NCBI GenBank assembly: GCA_951828515.1
Contig: OX639992.1
Span: forward strand, 5,310,217 to 5,374,216
Direction: 5' to 3'
Length of the DNA stretch: 64,000 nt
Source of the DNA: an uncultured Poribacteria bacterium
GTDB taxonomy: Bacteria > Poribacteria > WGA-4E > WGA-3G
This document shows positions 17,391 to 26,097 of the stretch, piece after piece; positions within the stretch are counted from its first letter, which is position 1; every line of letters begins with the position of its first letter. The notes beneath the pieces are model-generated. The model made no database searches. It was not told the origin of the DNA and saw nothing but the letters and a program-made list of their open reading frames with translations. Position numbers and translations under genes: made by a program.

Positions 17391-18782
17391 ATGAATAAAG
17401 GATTGATGGTTTTCATAATCTGTTTACTTTTGAGTATTGTGGATGTTTCTGCCCAAATACAACGACTCGTCCCACTTCAGCCAGCACGCGCCATCGAACT
17501 TGCTCTACAGAACAACGAGGCGGTGAAACAAGCGGAAAAAGTGGTGGAACGCGCCAAAGCAAACCTCCGTGTCTCTAAGGCTGTTTATCTGCCACAGATA
17601 GGACTCACCGGCGAATATCAACGCCAAAAAGATGGCGATATCGATGACAGAGACTATATCACTCGTGCCCAGGCAAGCATGCTGCTCGCACAATTTGGCG
17701 AAATCCCAGCAGGACTTGATGACGCACAAGAACAGGTGCGGAAAGCCGAGATTCAATACCAACGCGCAAGAAAACACAGCGTTCACACTGTTCGGAATCT
17801 CTGGAACAATATCATCCTCACACAGGAAGAAATTCAGGAACGTCGCGCGATTGAAATGGAACTCAATAAAAAACTGAAAGGTACCCAAATTAAGCACGCA
17901 GAAAAACGGATACCTTTCCTCAGTCGACTCAATACAGAACTTGAGTTGTCGGAGCAGCAACTTGCCATTAATGAACTTCAACGACGGCTTGACGTTGACA
18001 CTGCGGAACTCATCAGTCTCATCGGACTCGATCCGCTGGTAGAAGTTACCCTCTCACAACCCCTGCCTGACGATGATATGACACTCGAAACTGCCGTTGA
18101 ACTCGCACTTTCAAACAACCTTGACTTGCGCGACTTACAAGGCGACATGGTGCGTCAAGAACGCCTCGCCGCAGAGACAATCTGGAACCGATTTCCTGAA
18201 CTTTCTGCTGAAGCACGCTATAAGGATCTTCACGTGCTGCTGGAACAACATAACCCCCGTGTAGGTGCCAGGGGGCAAACATGGGACGCAAAGGCATTCT
18301 ACGATCCGGTGATACTTGACCGGGAGCGAGATAGGTCAAGCATTTTTCAAACAAATCCGCGAACACAAGATGGCTGGGAACTTCGGTTCAACTTCAACAT
18401 TCCGTTATACGATGGAAACAGGACGAAGAACCTGCGTGCCCGAGAACTCGCAGAGCTGGAACGGCTTCAGTTAACGTATATCGAAATAACGAAGTCGATC
18501 CGTGTAGAGGTGCGACGCGATTACCGTGCGGTGGCGAATGCGAAAGAACGGATGGAGATCGAAGAGACACGCGTCAGGATTTTTGAGCAAAGGTTACGAA
18601 CCATCGAACGCGTGCTTGATGAAGTCACGGTTGAAATACCGGGGTATCAAAATCTGACTTACAACGATGCGTTCCAAACACAAGCACAATTTACAGAAGC
18701 ACAACGCGTCTTTTATCAAACACGCCGAGATTACGCGAAAGCAAAGGAACGCCTCCGAGAAACAATGCAATGGATCGAATAG
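17391..18782 (+). CDS. TolC-family outer-membrane efflux protein
   Basis: A 463-residue outer-membrane factor. The signal peptide is residues 1-21 (ending VSAQ). The body has two internally similar halves of long heptad helices, each opening with an ARAIELALQNNEAV or ETAVELALSNNLDL motif, the standard OEP repeat mark. The ATG at 17391 has GGAG six bases upstream; the earlier ATG at 17379 overlaps that site. Following an ABC-2 permease, ATPase and NEW3 protein, it probably forms the outer exit of the same export route. No periplasmic adaptor of the HlyD type is present; the NEW3 protein may fill that place. Confidence 0.9.
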   Translation: MNKGLMVFIICLLLSIVDVSAQIQRLVPLQPARAIELALQNNEAVKQAEKVVERAKANLRVSKAVYLPQIGLTGEYQRQKDGDIDDRDYITRAQASMLLAQFGEIPAGLDDAQEQVRKAEIQYQRARKHSVHTVRNLWNNIILTQEEIQERRAIEMELNKKLKGTQIKHAEKRIPFLSRLNTELELSEQQLAINELQRRLDVDTAELISLIGLDPLVEVTLSQPLPDDDMTLETAVELALSNNLDLRDLQGDMVRQERLAAETIWNRFPELSAEARYKDLHVLLEQHNPRVGARGQTWDAKAFYDPVILDRERDRSSIFQTNPRTQDGWELRFNFNIPLYDGNRTKNLRARELAELERLQLTYIEITKSIRVEVRRDYRAVANAKERMEIEETRVRIFEQRLRTIERVLDEVTVEIPGYQNLTYNDAFQTQAQFTEAQRVFYQTRRDYAKAKERLRETMQWIE

Positions 18783-18897
18783 CAATCAGCAATCAGCCGT
18801 CAGTCGTCAGGTCGGGTTTTCTACGAAAACCCTTTCAGCAGTCAGCAAGAGGGACGTATTCCACGAAAAGCCTCTTCACCGACAGCCGACAGCCATA
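18783..18897. repeat. Intergenic CAGCAATCAGC / CCGACAGCCGACAGCC tract
   Basis: AGCAATCAGCAATCAGCC units, a GGGTTTTCTACGAAAACCC hairpin near 18815-18833, and CCGACAGCCGACAGCC units on the right. The downstream sigma gene's frame is open through it, but the sequence is repeat, not coding. Confidence 0.6.
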
Positions 18898-18912
18898 AAC
18901 AAGGAGAACAAC

Positions 18913-19512
18913 ATGAGAAGTGCTTTAACAATACACACGGAGCTCAACCCTCTCGATGAGCAGGAACTCGTCGCGCGCGTCCAGCGTGGTGATACAGAGG
19001 CGTTTAACCCACTCGTATACAAATATCAACAAAAAATCTATAATCTGATTTACCGGAAGGTTCGGGATCGCGAGACAGCGGAAGACCTTTGCCAAGAGGT
19101 GTTCTTGAAGGCGTGGCAGGCACTACCGAACTTCAAGGGACAATCTGTATTTTATAGTTGGCTTTACCAAATTGCTGTCAATTGTAGTATTGATTTCCTC
19201 CGCAAACGAGATAGGAACATCGTTTTTGCGTGCGAGGAATTACCTCAGAATGCAGACGATTGCCTCCCGATGCTCCAAACACAGCCATCACCTTGTCAAA
19301 TCCTTGAGAAGGAGGAGCTTGGACACATTATCCGCAGTGCTGTACATCGACTGCCATCTGGGCAACGTCGCGCGTTTCGTTTGCGTTACTTGCAGGACCT
19401 CCCGATAAAAGAGATCGCCGCACGCCTAAGCAAGTCGGAAAGCACCGTTAAAACATACTTGTACCACGCCCGTAAAAGACTCCAGGCTCTGCTGCTCCCC
19501 TACCTACAATAG
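18913..19512 (+). CDS. ECF RNA polymerase sigma factor (free, cytoplasmic)
   Basis: A 199-residue sigma-70-family factor with region 2 (ETAEDLCQEVFLKAWQAL, about 50-75; FYSWLYQIAVNCSIDFLRKR) and region 4 (GQRRAFRLRYLQDLPIKEIA, then STVKTYLYHARKRLQ, about 145-190). It directs RNA polymerase to a specific promoter set. The ATG at 18913 follows AAGGAG. The frame extends upstream to 18667 only through the TolC gene and repeats. No membrane segment or anti-sigma gene adjoins, and none of the TGCAAC-N17-CGTCA motifs lies directly upstream. It may act on the same promoters as the tethered paralogues, which share the fold but not close sequence. Confidence 0.9.
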   Translation: MRSALTIHTELNPLDEQELVARVQRGDTEAFNPLVYKYQQKIYNLIYRKVRDRETAEDLCQEVFLKAWQALPNFKGQSVFYSWLYQIAVNCSIDFLRKRDRNIVFACEELPQNADDCLPMLQTQPSPCQILEKEELGHIIRSAVHRLPSGQRRAFRLRYLQDLPIKEIAARLSKSESTVKTYLYHARKRLQALLLPYLQ

Positions 19513-19885
19513 GAGCAGGCTTTAGATAGGATGTGTAAAGTTTTTGACACGCGATTCTGGCAAGGAAAGCCTCCTATAGTATAAACTGTTAGTTTCCTTG
19601 TTTTTGTCCAAGCACATCGGGAGAGAGTTGATCAATGAAAGGTGATCAATACCAGTCCCCACCTGCTTTCAAGAGGGCGGAAAGGTCTCAAATCACAACC
19701 CTCTACCTTTGAAACTCTCACTATAGCAGGAAACGCACTTTTTCAAACGGCCTTGCGTCGGTGAAAAGTGCTAACTTTCGGATATATCTATGCTAATTGA
19801 CTATCGGAAACTATCAGCAAAGACCGTGTTGACGACGGTATCTTGTTTTCCGACTCCTGACTGCTGAAAGCCATTTGAAAAATAA
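19513..19885. other. Gap with degenerate palindrome and repeat units, no gene
   Basis: No convincing gene. A degenerate relative of the GTAGCATAAACT palindrome lies near 19575-19600 (TATAGTATAAACTGTTAGTT), and a CTGACTGCTGAAAGCC unit near 19857-19873. The rest is unassigned. Confidence 0.4.
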
Positions 19886-19914
19886 TGCAACCTTTTGAGG
19901 TCTAAATTACGTCA
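19886..19914 (+). promoter_or_regulatory. ECF-type promoter motif, copy 3
   Basis: TGCAACC at 19886-19892, 17 bases, CGTCA at 19910-19914, placed 43 bases before the GTG of sigma-propeller paralogue 2. This is the best case for direct autoregulation. Confidence 0.7.
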
Positions 19915-19956
19915 CCTCAATCAATAGATGTACACACTTCTGAGAGGAGGCGTGCT

Positions 19957-22917
19957 GTGGAACAAAACGATGCTCAATTCATTTGGCGGGTATTACAGGG
20001 GGACCAGGAGGCATTCAGTCCCTTAGTGAGAAAATATCAGAAGGGGGTTCACGCGCTGGTGTGGCGGAAGATCGGTGATTTTCATATTGCCCAAGAAATC
20101 ACGCAAGACGCGTTTCTCACTGCGTATAAAAAACTCGGAACCTTGAAAAACCATACCCAGTTCTCAGGTTGGCTCTATGTTATCGCCGCAAACTTGTGTG
20201 CTGACTGGTTCCGAAAGAATCGCATGCCGGTGCCGGAATCCGTAGAGGCTACCGAGACTAATGAGATAGACAGGGTTTCATATTCTCAGTATATAGCAGA
20301 AAAACAGGCAGCCGAAGCGGATGAAACGCGCCGTGAAGTCGTTAAGACGCTCCTCCAGACACTGCCCGAAAGCGAACGGACAGTGATGACGCTCCATTAC
20401 CTCGGCGAGATGACGGTCAAATCCATTTCTGAGTTTCTCGGTGTCTCCCAGAATACCATCAAAAGCCGCCTGAGCCGCGCTCGCAACCGTTTACGAAAAG
20501 AGACAGACGTACTCCAGCAGAATCTTGGCAGCTTCCAACTCCCGGATCAATTAACAGAGAACATCATGCGGGAAGTTTCACGTCTGAGTCCGGTTCCTGT
20601 TCCTACGGGTAAGCCGGTAGCCCCCTTGGCACTTTCCGCTGTCTCGGCCGTCGTGCTTTTCCTACTGATTGGGGTTGGCACGCAGCATCTCTCCCGTTTT
20701 CAGAAGCCTTACAACTTCGATGCCACCTCGGAATCGACGGTTGAGATTATTGACGCAGTTTTTATTTACGATTCCCCTGCGAAACCCGCAGTCCGGAGTC
20801 AGGCAGGAAGTTCCGTGCTCCCCGGTAAAAGTCCTGGGGCAGGTCAGAAACCCGACGAATCTCTTTTTGCCACACTCCCCGTCGACACGACAGAGGTCTC
20901 AACCCCGAAACCGCAGTGGACCCAAACTGGGGGTCCCGAAGGCGGCGGGCAGAACTTGTTCATAACATCTAAGGGAGATGCTTACGCCGGAACAGGTGCC
21001 GACCTCTATAGATTGACGGACGATAGAAGTCAGTGGAGTCTTGTCAACGCCAACATGCCCCTTAACGGGTCATGGCGAATAACAGAACGGGACGATACCC
21101 TCTACGTTGTCTCCGATACGGAAATCCTCGCTTCAATGGACAGAGGCGAGACGTGGCATCCACTCGCTCCACGTCCAGAAGGACAGTTGATTGATCTCGT
21201 CATAACAGATGAGGTTCCTGGGGCGCAAGCCAATATTGTAATGTACTTGGCATTCGCTGATGGCGTATTCCGTTCTGCGGACGCTGGCAACTCGTGGACT
21301 CCCGTAAGCGAGCAGTTGGTGAAGAAAGAGATTCGCGCAATCACTGCCGTTGAAAATGTTGTGTTTGTTGGGACGGACTCTGGACTGTATCGCCTCAATT
21401 CGGAAGGCAGCACCTTATTATCGGTGGGTGAATCCCAGAATATCCGTGCAGTGGCGAGTGCTGAGCATCGACTCTATGTCGCCGTAGGGGAAAAGGCTGT
21501 GAACCAGGGCATCGGGTTCGGCCTGCCAGCGCGAATGATATCTGCGACATCTCTGGTACTTTATCGCTCAACAGATTTGGGAGATTCGTGGCAGACATTA
21601 GACTTTATAAAAAGGAAAACAGAGCTATCCTCCCAAGATGGACTGACGATTCATGTTGCTTCTGGAACTTCGGAATCCTACCAAAAGGGTAAGGATGGAT
21701 CCAAAGATTCAGAAACGAAAACGACTTCAACCTTCAAAATGGTAGCAGTGGAAGAAAGCCTTTTCGCAATGGACGATAAAGGCAGTTATTACTCAAGTGA
21801 CGCAGGTGAAAACTGGGTTACCTTGGATTCAAATATACCAGACATAGGAGATGTTTCCAGGCTCGTGTCTTTGAATGCGAATACCTTCTATCGGAACGGA
21901 AAGTCCGGGGTTTATCGCACAACCGATGCCGGCAAAACGTGGCATCCATTTAGCACGGGATTGGTAAATACAAGCGTGATGAATTTAGTTTCTGTGCGGA
22001 ATGTGCTGTATGCCAATGTGGGGGGCGAACTTCTCGCCTCGTCCAACGGGGATGAGGTGTGGACACCTGTCCCAAGCAGCCTCGGAAACATCACGAATCT
22101 GGCGAAATTCAACGATGTGCTCTATGCCAGAGGTATAGGAGGCACCGAACATCCCGTTCAACTCTTGCGCTTATCTACCGAGGACAATCGGTTAAGTCCT
22201 ATTCCGGGGATGTCATTTTTAGGGAGGTCAGACTATACTGAAGTGATAAAAGCAAGGGCTGGAGGTTACCGTAACGTGGAAGAGATCCTGAAGATGATGG
22301 GGGGACTTCTCGGAGGTTTCGCTGTCAGTCGTAATACCTACTATATGGAATATGAACAGAGACTCTTCAGATGGAAGACCGGCACGTCTGAATGGGTGGA
22401 TACCGGACTCATAGACGAAGGTGAATTCATTGATACGGCTGGCAGTTTTAACAATCCCAATTTCATCGGTTTCAAAATCGCGGTTTCAGGGAGAACTGTC
22501 TACGTCGCTAAATTGGACGGACACCTCTTCCAGTCGTTTGACGAAGGAGATACGTGGAACGATGTTACGGGGGAATTTCCGTTTTCTTTTACACATTTCA
22601 AGGCAATAGGATTCGTTGGCTCCGCTATCTACGTAGCAACCGATAGAGGGGTTGTATATTCAAGCGATGGCGCGCACTGGCACGTTACATCCGACCCTGA
22701 AGGTGTGCCAATCGTTATAGACCAATTTGCGGTGAGCGGAACAACTCTGTATGGCGTTACGGAACAACGCGTCTATCAATTAAAAGAAAATTCTGACAGA
22801 TGGAAACAGATGACACCCGAGATTCCGAGTCCTGTTAGTGCTCTCGATGTTGAAGGGAACGTGCTTTATGTTGGGACCTATGGCAGTGGTGTGTTACGTT
22901 TTAAATTAGACGACTAA
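19957..22917 (+). CDS. Membrane-tethered ECF sigma factor with beta-propeller (paralogue 2)
   Basis: A 986-residue paralogue of the protein at 7879, with the same order: sigma region 2 (about 5-90), sigma region 4 (about 130-180), one membrane helix (about 222-243), a Pro/Ser-rich linker and a propeller with eight Asp boxes (for example SMDRGETW, STDLGDSW, SFDEGDTW). The cytoplasmic half and linker are close to paralogue 1; the propeller diverges more and is shorter in the segment after about residue 760, where paralogue 1 has an acidic insertion. It starts at a GTG, with a strong GAGAGGAGG site. The ABC-2 permease follows 39 bases downstream. Confidence 0.85.
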   Translation: MEQNDAQFIWRVLQGDQEAFSPLVRKYQKGVHALVWRKIGDFHIAQEITQDAFLTAYKKLGTLKNHTQFSGWLYVIAANLCADWFRKNRMPVPESVEATETNEIDRVSYSQYIAEKQAAEADETRREVVKTLLQTLPESERTVMTLHYLGEMTVKSISEFLGVSQNTIKSRLSRARNRLRKETDVLQQNLGSFQLPDQLTENIMREVSRLSPVPVPTGKPVAPLALSAVSAVVLFLLIGVGTQHLSRFQKPYNFDATSESTVEIIDAVFIYDSPAKPAVRSQAGSSVLPGKSPGAGQKPDESLFATLPVDTTEVSTPKPQWTQTGGPEGGGQNLFITSKGDAYAGTGADLYRLTDDRSQWSLVNANMPLNGSWRITERDDTLYVVSDTEILASMDRGETWHPLAPRPEGQLIDLVITDEVPGAQANIVMYLAFADGVFRSADAGNSWTPVSEQLVKKEIRAITAVENVVFVGTDSGLYRLNSEGSTLLSVGESQNIRAVASAEHRLYVAVGEKAVNQGIGFGLPARMISATSLVLYRSTDLGDSWQTLDFIKRKTELSSQDGLTIHVASGTSESYQKGKDGSKDSETKTTSTFKMVAVEESLFAMDDKGSYYSSDAGENWVTLDSNIPDIGDVSRLVSLNANTFYRNGKSGVYRTTDAGKTWHPFSTGLVNTSVMNLVSVRNVLYANVGGELLASSNGDEVWTPVPSSLGNITNLAKFNDVLYARGIGGTEHPVQLLRLSTEDNRLSPIPGMSFLGRSDYTEVIKARAGGYRNVEEILKMMGGLLGGFAVSRNTYYMEYEQRLFRWKTGTSEWVDTGLIDEGEFIDTAGSFNNPNFIGFKIAVSGRTVYVAKLDGHLFQSFDEGDTWNDVTGEFPFSFTHFKAIGFVGSAIYVATDRGVVYSSDGAHWHVTSDPEGVPIVIDQFAVSGTTLYGVTEQRVYQLKENSDRWKQMTPEIPSPVSALDVEGNVLYVGTYGSGVLRFKLDD

Positions 22918-22956
22918 CGAAACGGTTAAGAAATAAAAAACAGAGGAGAAATTACC

Positions 22957-24381
22957 GTGTTAATAACATTGATTCAGAAAGAAATTATGCATCACATTCT
23001 CAGCATCCGGTTTGTCGCACTCCTGCTAATGTGTGCTTTGCTCATCCCACTCACCTTTTCTATTAGTTATCGCAAGTATACTCAGAGCTTGACAGATTAT
23101 CAAGAGTCGGTGAATCGCTCGCGATCAGAAGCAAAGGTAAATCCACCGAATGCGCAAGATCCAGATGTAGAAGTTTCCAAGCTTTTCCTGAAGCCCACGC
23201 CTCTGAGCGTCTTCGCAAACGGTTTAGAGGAAGTACTACCTACCTATCTTGGAATGACGCGTAATGGCATTCGGACGGGCTCAACAGCACTTGCGCAAGC
23301 ACCTCTCGCGTATGTATTAGGAAATCTGGATTTCCTGTTTATTGTGGGGACAGTTTTCAGTCTACTTGCACTTCTGTTCACATTTGATGCTGTTGCTGGA
23401 GAGAGAGAAGCAGGCACGCTTCGGATAAATCTGTCAAACCCCGTTCCTCGAGATGTGTTTTTGTGGAGCAAGCTGATCGGTGGATACGTTGTGTTCGTTA
23501 TTCCGTTTTTAGTGTCTTTCCTCTTGGGGTTACTCCTGATCGTCTGGCAAGGGTTTCCACTCGGTGAGCTCAAGATCGCGATGCCAGTGTTCGGTCTGAC
23601 GCTTGTCTCGCTCCTCTATATTGCGGTGTTTTTTGCGATAGGTGTCGTCATTTCAACCTATCTCGACACCTCTAAGACTGCGTTGATCGTCGCTTTTACG
23701 TTTTGGGTGTTTGCGGTGCTGATCGCGCCACGAGGGGCGTTTATCGTCGCAAAACTCGTCTCACCCACCCGAACGCAGCAGACTGTTTATATGGAAAAAA
23801 CAGCAATTCGCAATAACCTGGCGAAAGAGAAACAACAGACGTTGAATAAAAAAATTTTTGAAGCTATGGGGCCGAATCTTGCGCTAACACCAGAGGTGCA
23901 AAAAAAATTGGACAAGATTCGGAAACCGATTAACGAGGAATCTCGACTGAAGTTCCAGAATCAGGTAAACAAGATTGACAAGGACTACCAACGTGAAAAG
24001 GATCGCCAAGAGCACATTGGAGAAATGCTCTCTCGGTTCGTGCCAACGTCCTCTCTCATCTATTTTGCGATAAACTTAACGCAAACGGGTAAACTAAAAA
24101 GGGACACCTACTTTCAAACAGGTGAGAGATACTACAAGCAACTTGATGATTCATATTTCAGTGAAATTTCAGACGACACAATGGCACAGGTCCAAGAAAT
24201 ATTGGATCGACAGGGAAATAATTTTTCTGAATCAGAAGAAATCCCATCGCCCCCAACCTTGACGGAATCCGCTTTATCGGACACAGTGCGTCGGTCTGCT
24301 GTGGATGTGTCCTTACTCGGTTTTTTCGCACTGGCGTTCACAGTCGTGGCGTTCTTGAAATTCCTCCGTTCGGATATTTAA
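22957..24381 (+). CDS. ABC-2 type transporter permease (copy 2)
   Basis: A 474-residue paralogue of the permease at 12384, sharing the N-terminal helix, the VAGEREAGTLRINLSNPVPR motif, the helix cluster (about 125-260) and the last helix. Divergence concentrates in the large extracytoplasmic loop near residues 285-330. It starts at GTG where copy 1 has ATG, with the same AGGAGAAATTACC leader. Forty bases separate it from the sigma-propeller gene, so they are probably cotranscribed. No ATPase gene follows; the one at 14034 is the nearest candidate. Confidence 0.85.
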   Translation: MLITLIQKEIMHHILSIRFVALLLMCALLIPLTFSISYRKYTQSLTDYQESVNRSRSEAKVNPPNAQDPDVEVSKLFLKPTPLSVFANGLEEVLPTYLGMTRNGIRTGSTALAQAPLAYVLGNLDFLFIVGTVFSLLALLFTFDAVAGEREAGTLRINLSNPVPRDVFLWSKLIGGYVVFVIPFLVSFLLGLLLIVWQGFPLGELKIAMPVFGLTLVSLLYIAVFFAIGVVISTYLDTSKTALIVAFTFWVFAVLIAPRGAFIVAKLVSPTRTQQTVYMEKTAIRNNLAKEKQQTLNKKIFEAMGPNLALTPEVQKKLDKIRKPINEESRLKFQNQVNKIDKDYQREKDRQEHIGEMLSRFVPTSSLIYFAINLTQTGKLKRDTYFQTGERYYKQLDDSYFSEISDDTMAQVQEILDRQGNNFSESEEIPSPPTLTESALSDTVRRSAVDVSLLGFFALAFTVVAFLKFLRSDI

Positions 24382-24418
24382 TGTGAGTAGTTATCAGTCT
24401 TCGGTCTTCAGTTTGTGG
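24382..24418. repeat. TTATCAGTCTTCGGTCTTCAG tract
   Basis: Two TCTTCGG/TCTTCAG units, matching the left arm of the repeat after the first permease copy (13840-13860) and a tract at 52615. The duplicated permeases therefore share downstream repeat sequence. Confidence 0.45.
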
Positions 24419-24487
24419 AAGTAACGGAAACTTAAACCTATCTACAAGTGAGAATTTGAGGTCGATTTTTTACTCTGCGGAAAATAA

Positions 24488-24516
24488 TGCAACCTTTTGA
24501 AACCTAAGCTGCGTCA
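24488..24516 (+). promoter_or_regulatory. ECF-type promoter motif, copy 4
   Basis: TGCAACC at 24488-24494, 17 bases, CGTCA at 24512-24516, before the thioredoxin-like gene at 24585. It links that gene to the same putative regulon. Confidence 0.65.
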
Positions 24517-24584
24517 CTTAAATCAACAAGGCAGAGTAATACTTGCAGATTCAACGTAAGCCTATTTAAACAAGGAGAGTAAGA

Positions 24585-25979
24585 ATGCGTTTTCTAATGA
24601 TTAATCTATTCCTCGTCTGCTTGTTCCTGTTTGGTATCGGTTACCTCGCTTTCGGGCATGATGAAACTAAAGCGACACCTGAATCACACACTCGCTATGT
24701 AGGCGATGCCTCTTGGGATGCGGAACTTGAAACATTTTATAAACTTCTCAAGACAGACCCTGAAGCAGCGCGCGTCGAACTCGAGAACGTTGCCAAAGAG
24801 TTATTCGACGAACATCTACTCACTGATGAGTGGGTCGAACTCTTCTACCAAGTCTTCTACCAAATTAGTCTAAAAGAAACTGAACAAAAGGGAGCCGAAC
24901 CTCCTTGGAAACTCATTTCGGATCTCAAACACTTATATGAACTTGGTCTTGAAATGCTCACTGATATGGACCCAGAAAAGTATGCGAAGCAGATACAATT
25001 CCACCGAGATACCCTCAAATACTATACAGAACTTGCTGAGATCGCCGAAGCCGTTGGTGATAAATCGTTGGGATCTGAAGAAGTTACTCCCGACGCGCGG
25101 AATCACGCTTCTCAAACTGAGTCAGAATCGTCTCAAATGGAGAAGCAAATGGTGAAGTTTTATGAACTGGTCTCCACCGATCCGGAGGCGGCACGCAAGG
25201 AACTTGAAACTTATGCCGCAAAGTTCTATCAGGGGCATCCGCTCACAGAAAAGTGGATAGAACTTTTCTTTCGTATGGGTAGTGAAAGGGCAGCGACGGT
25301 CTCAGATATTACCCGCTTTCTGGAAATGACAAAACAGATGCTCACCGACATAGATCCCGAAAAGTATACTAAAGAAATTAAGGAATCGGCTGATAGTTTG
25401 GAGCAACTGAAATTGGTTGCAAAAATGTACGAACGCGATGGGAAGGCTGACGCAAAGATTCCATTCAGTCTAAATTCAACAGATAAGAAGAACGACAAAA
25501 CAGGTAAACAGAAAGGTGCTTCAGTTGTTCCCAAGGTTTCCCATCGCGAGAAAATCGGCAAACCCGCACCGGATTTTGAGGCAATAGACCTGAAGAGTCA
25601 AGAACTCTCGCTGAAGAAATTCCGTGGACAGGTTGTGCTGCTTGACTTCTGGGCAACGTGGTGTATTCCGTGTCTGGCGGAAATACCGCATCTCAAACAG
25701 GTCTACGATAAATACAAAGACCAGAAATTTGAGATTATCGGTATCAGCTTAGACCAAACGCAGGCAGCACTTGCTTCATATATTGAAGAACAGAATATTA
25801 CCTGGCCACAGTTTTTGGATAGCGGTGTTGTTGCCAAAATGTATAGTGTCACAGGGATTCCAGCTACTTTTCTTATTGACGGAGAAGGAATCGTTCGCAA
25901 GGTTGCACTCCGCGGGCGTGCACTTGAGGAAGCTGTCGCGGAGCTGGTGCAGGAGAATCTGGCAAAGCGGATCGAATAA
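24585..25979 (+). CDS. Exported TlpA/ResA-like thioredoxin with duplicated N-terminal domain
   Basis: A 464-residue periplasmic redox protein. The signal helix is residues 5-24. Two related domains of about 110 residues follow (about 45-150 and 185-290), each with TDPEAAR.ELE and HxLTxxWxELF motifs. The C-terminal 140 residues are a TlpA/ResA-type thioredoxin fold (KPAPDFEAIDL, FWATWCIPC, TGIPATFLIDGEG), with the redox pair Cys360-Cys363. TlpA-like proteins reduce periplasmic disulfides or help cytochrome c assembly; the partner here is unknown. AAGGAG precedes the ATG. The HPLxExWVxL part recurs in the gene at 34781. Confidence 0.85.
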   Translation: MRFLMINLFLVCLFLFGIGYLAFGHDETKATPESHTRYVGDASWDAELETFYKLLKTDPEAARVELENVAKELFDEHLLTDEWVELFYQVFYQISLKETEQKGAEPPWKLISDLKHLYELGLEMLTDMDPEKYAKQIQFHRDTLKYYTELAEIAEAVGDKSLGSEEVTPDARNHASQTESESSQMEKQMVKFYELVSTDPEAARKELETYAAKFYQGHPLTEKWIELFFRMGSERAATVSDITRFLEMTKQMLTDIDPEKYTKEIKESADSLEQLKLVAKMYERDGKADAKIPFSLNSTDKKNDKTGKQKGASVVPKVSHREKIGKPAPDFEAIDLKSQELSLKKFRGQVVLLDFWATWCIPCLAEIPHLKQVYDKYKDQKFEIIGISLDQTQAALASYIEEQNITWPQFLDSGVVAKMYSVTGIPATFLIDGEGIVRKVALRGRALEEAVAELVQENLAKRIE

Positions 25980-26019
25980 TTCTTATATCATTTCTAATTG
26001 CATACTTTTCAATATGCGT

Positions 26020-26045
26020 GTAGCATAAACTTTAGTTTGTGCTAC
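26020..26045. repeat. GTAG-headed palindrome, intergenic copy
   Basis: GTAGCATAAACT, two T, AGTTTGTGCTAC: twelve stem pairs including one G-T. Related to the copies at 11031 (coding) and 52339. Confidence 0.65.
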
Positions 26046-26097
26046 CGTTTTTTAATTTTTTCGAGATTTGCCGATCAGAATGAAGGAGCAAATATAA

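Noticed and set aside
18667-18912. Upstream extension of the free sigma factor to 18667
   Set aside because: It overlaps the TolC-family gene and translates an intergenic repeat tract; family alignment and AAGGAG support the ATG at 18913.
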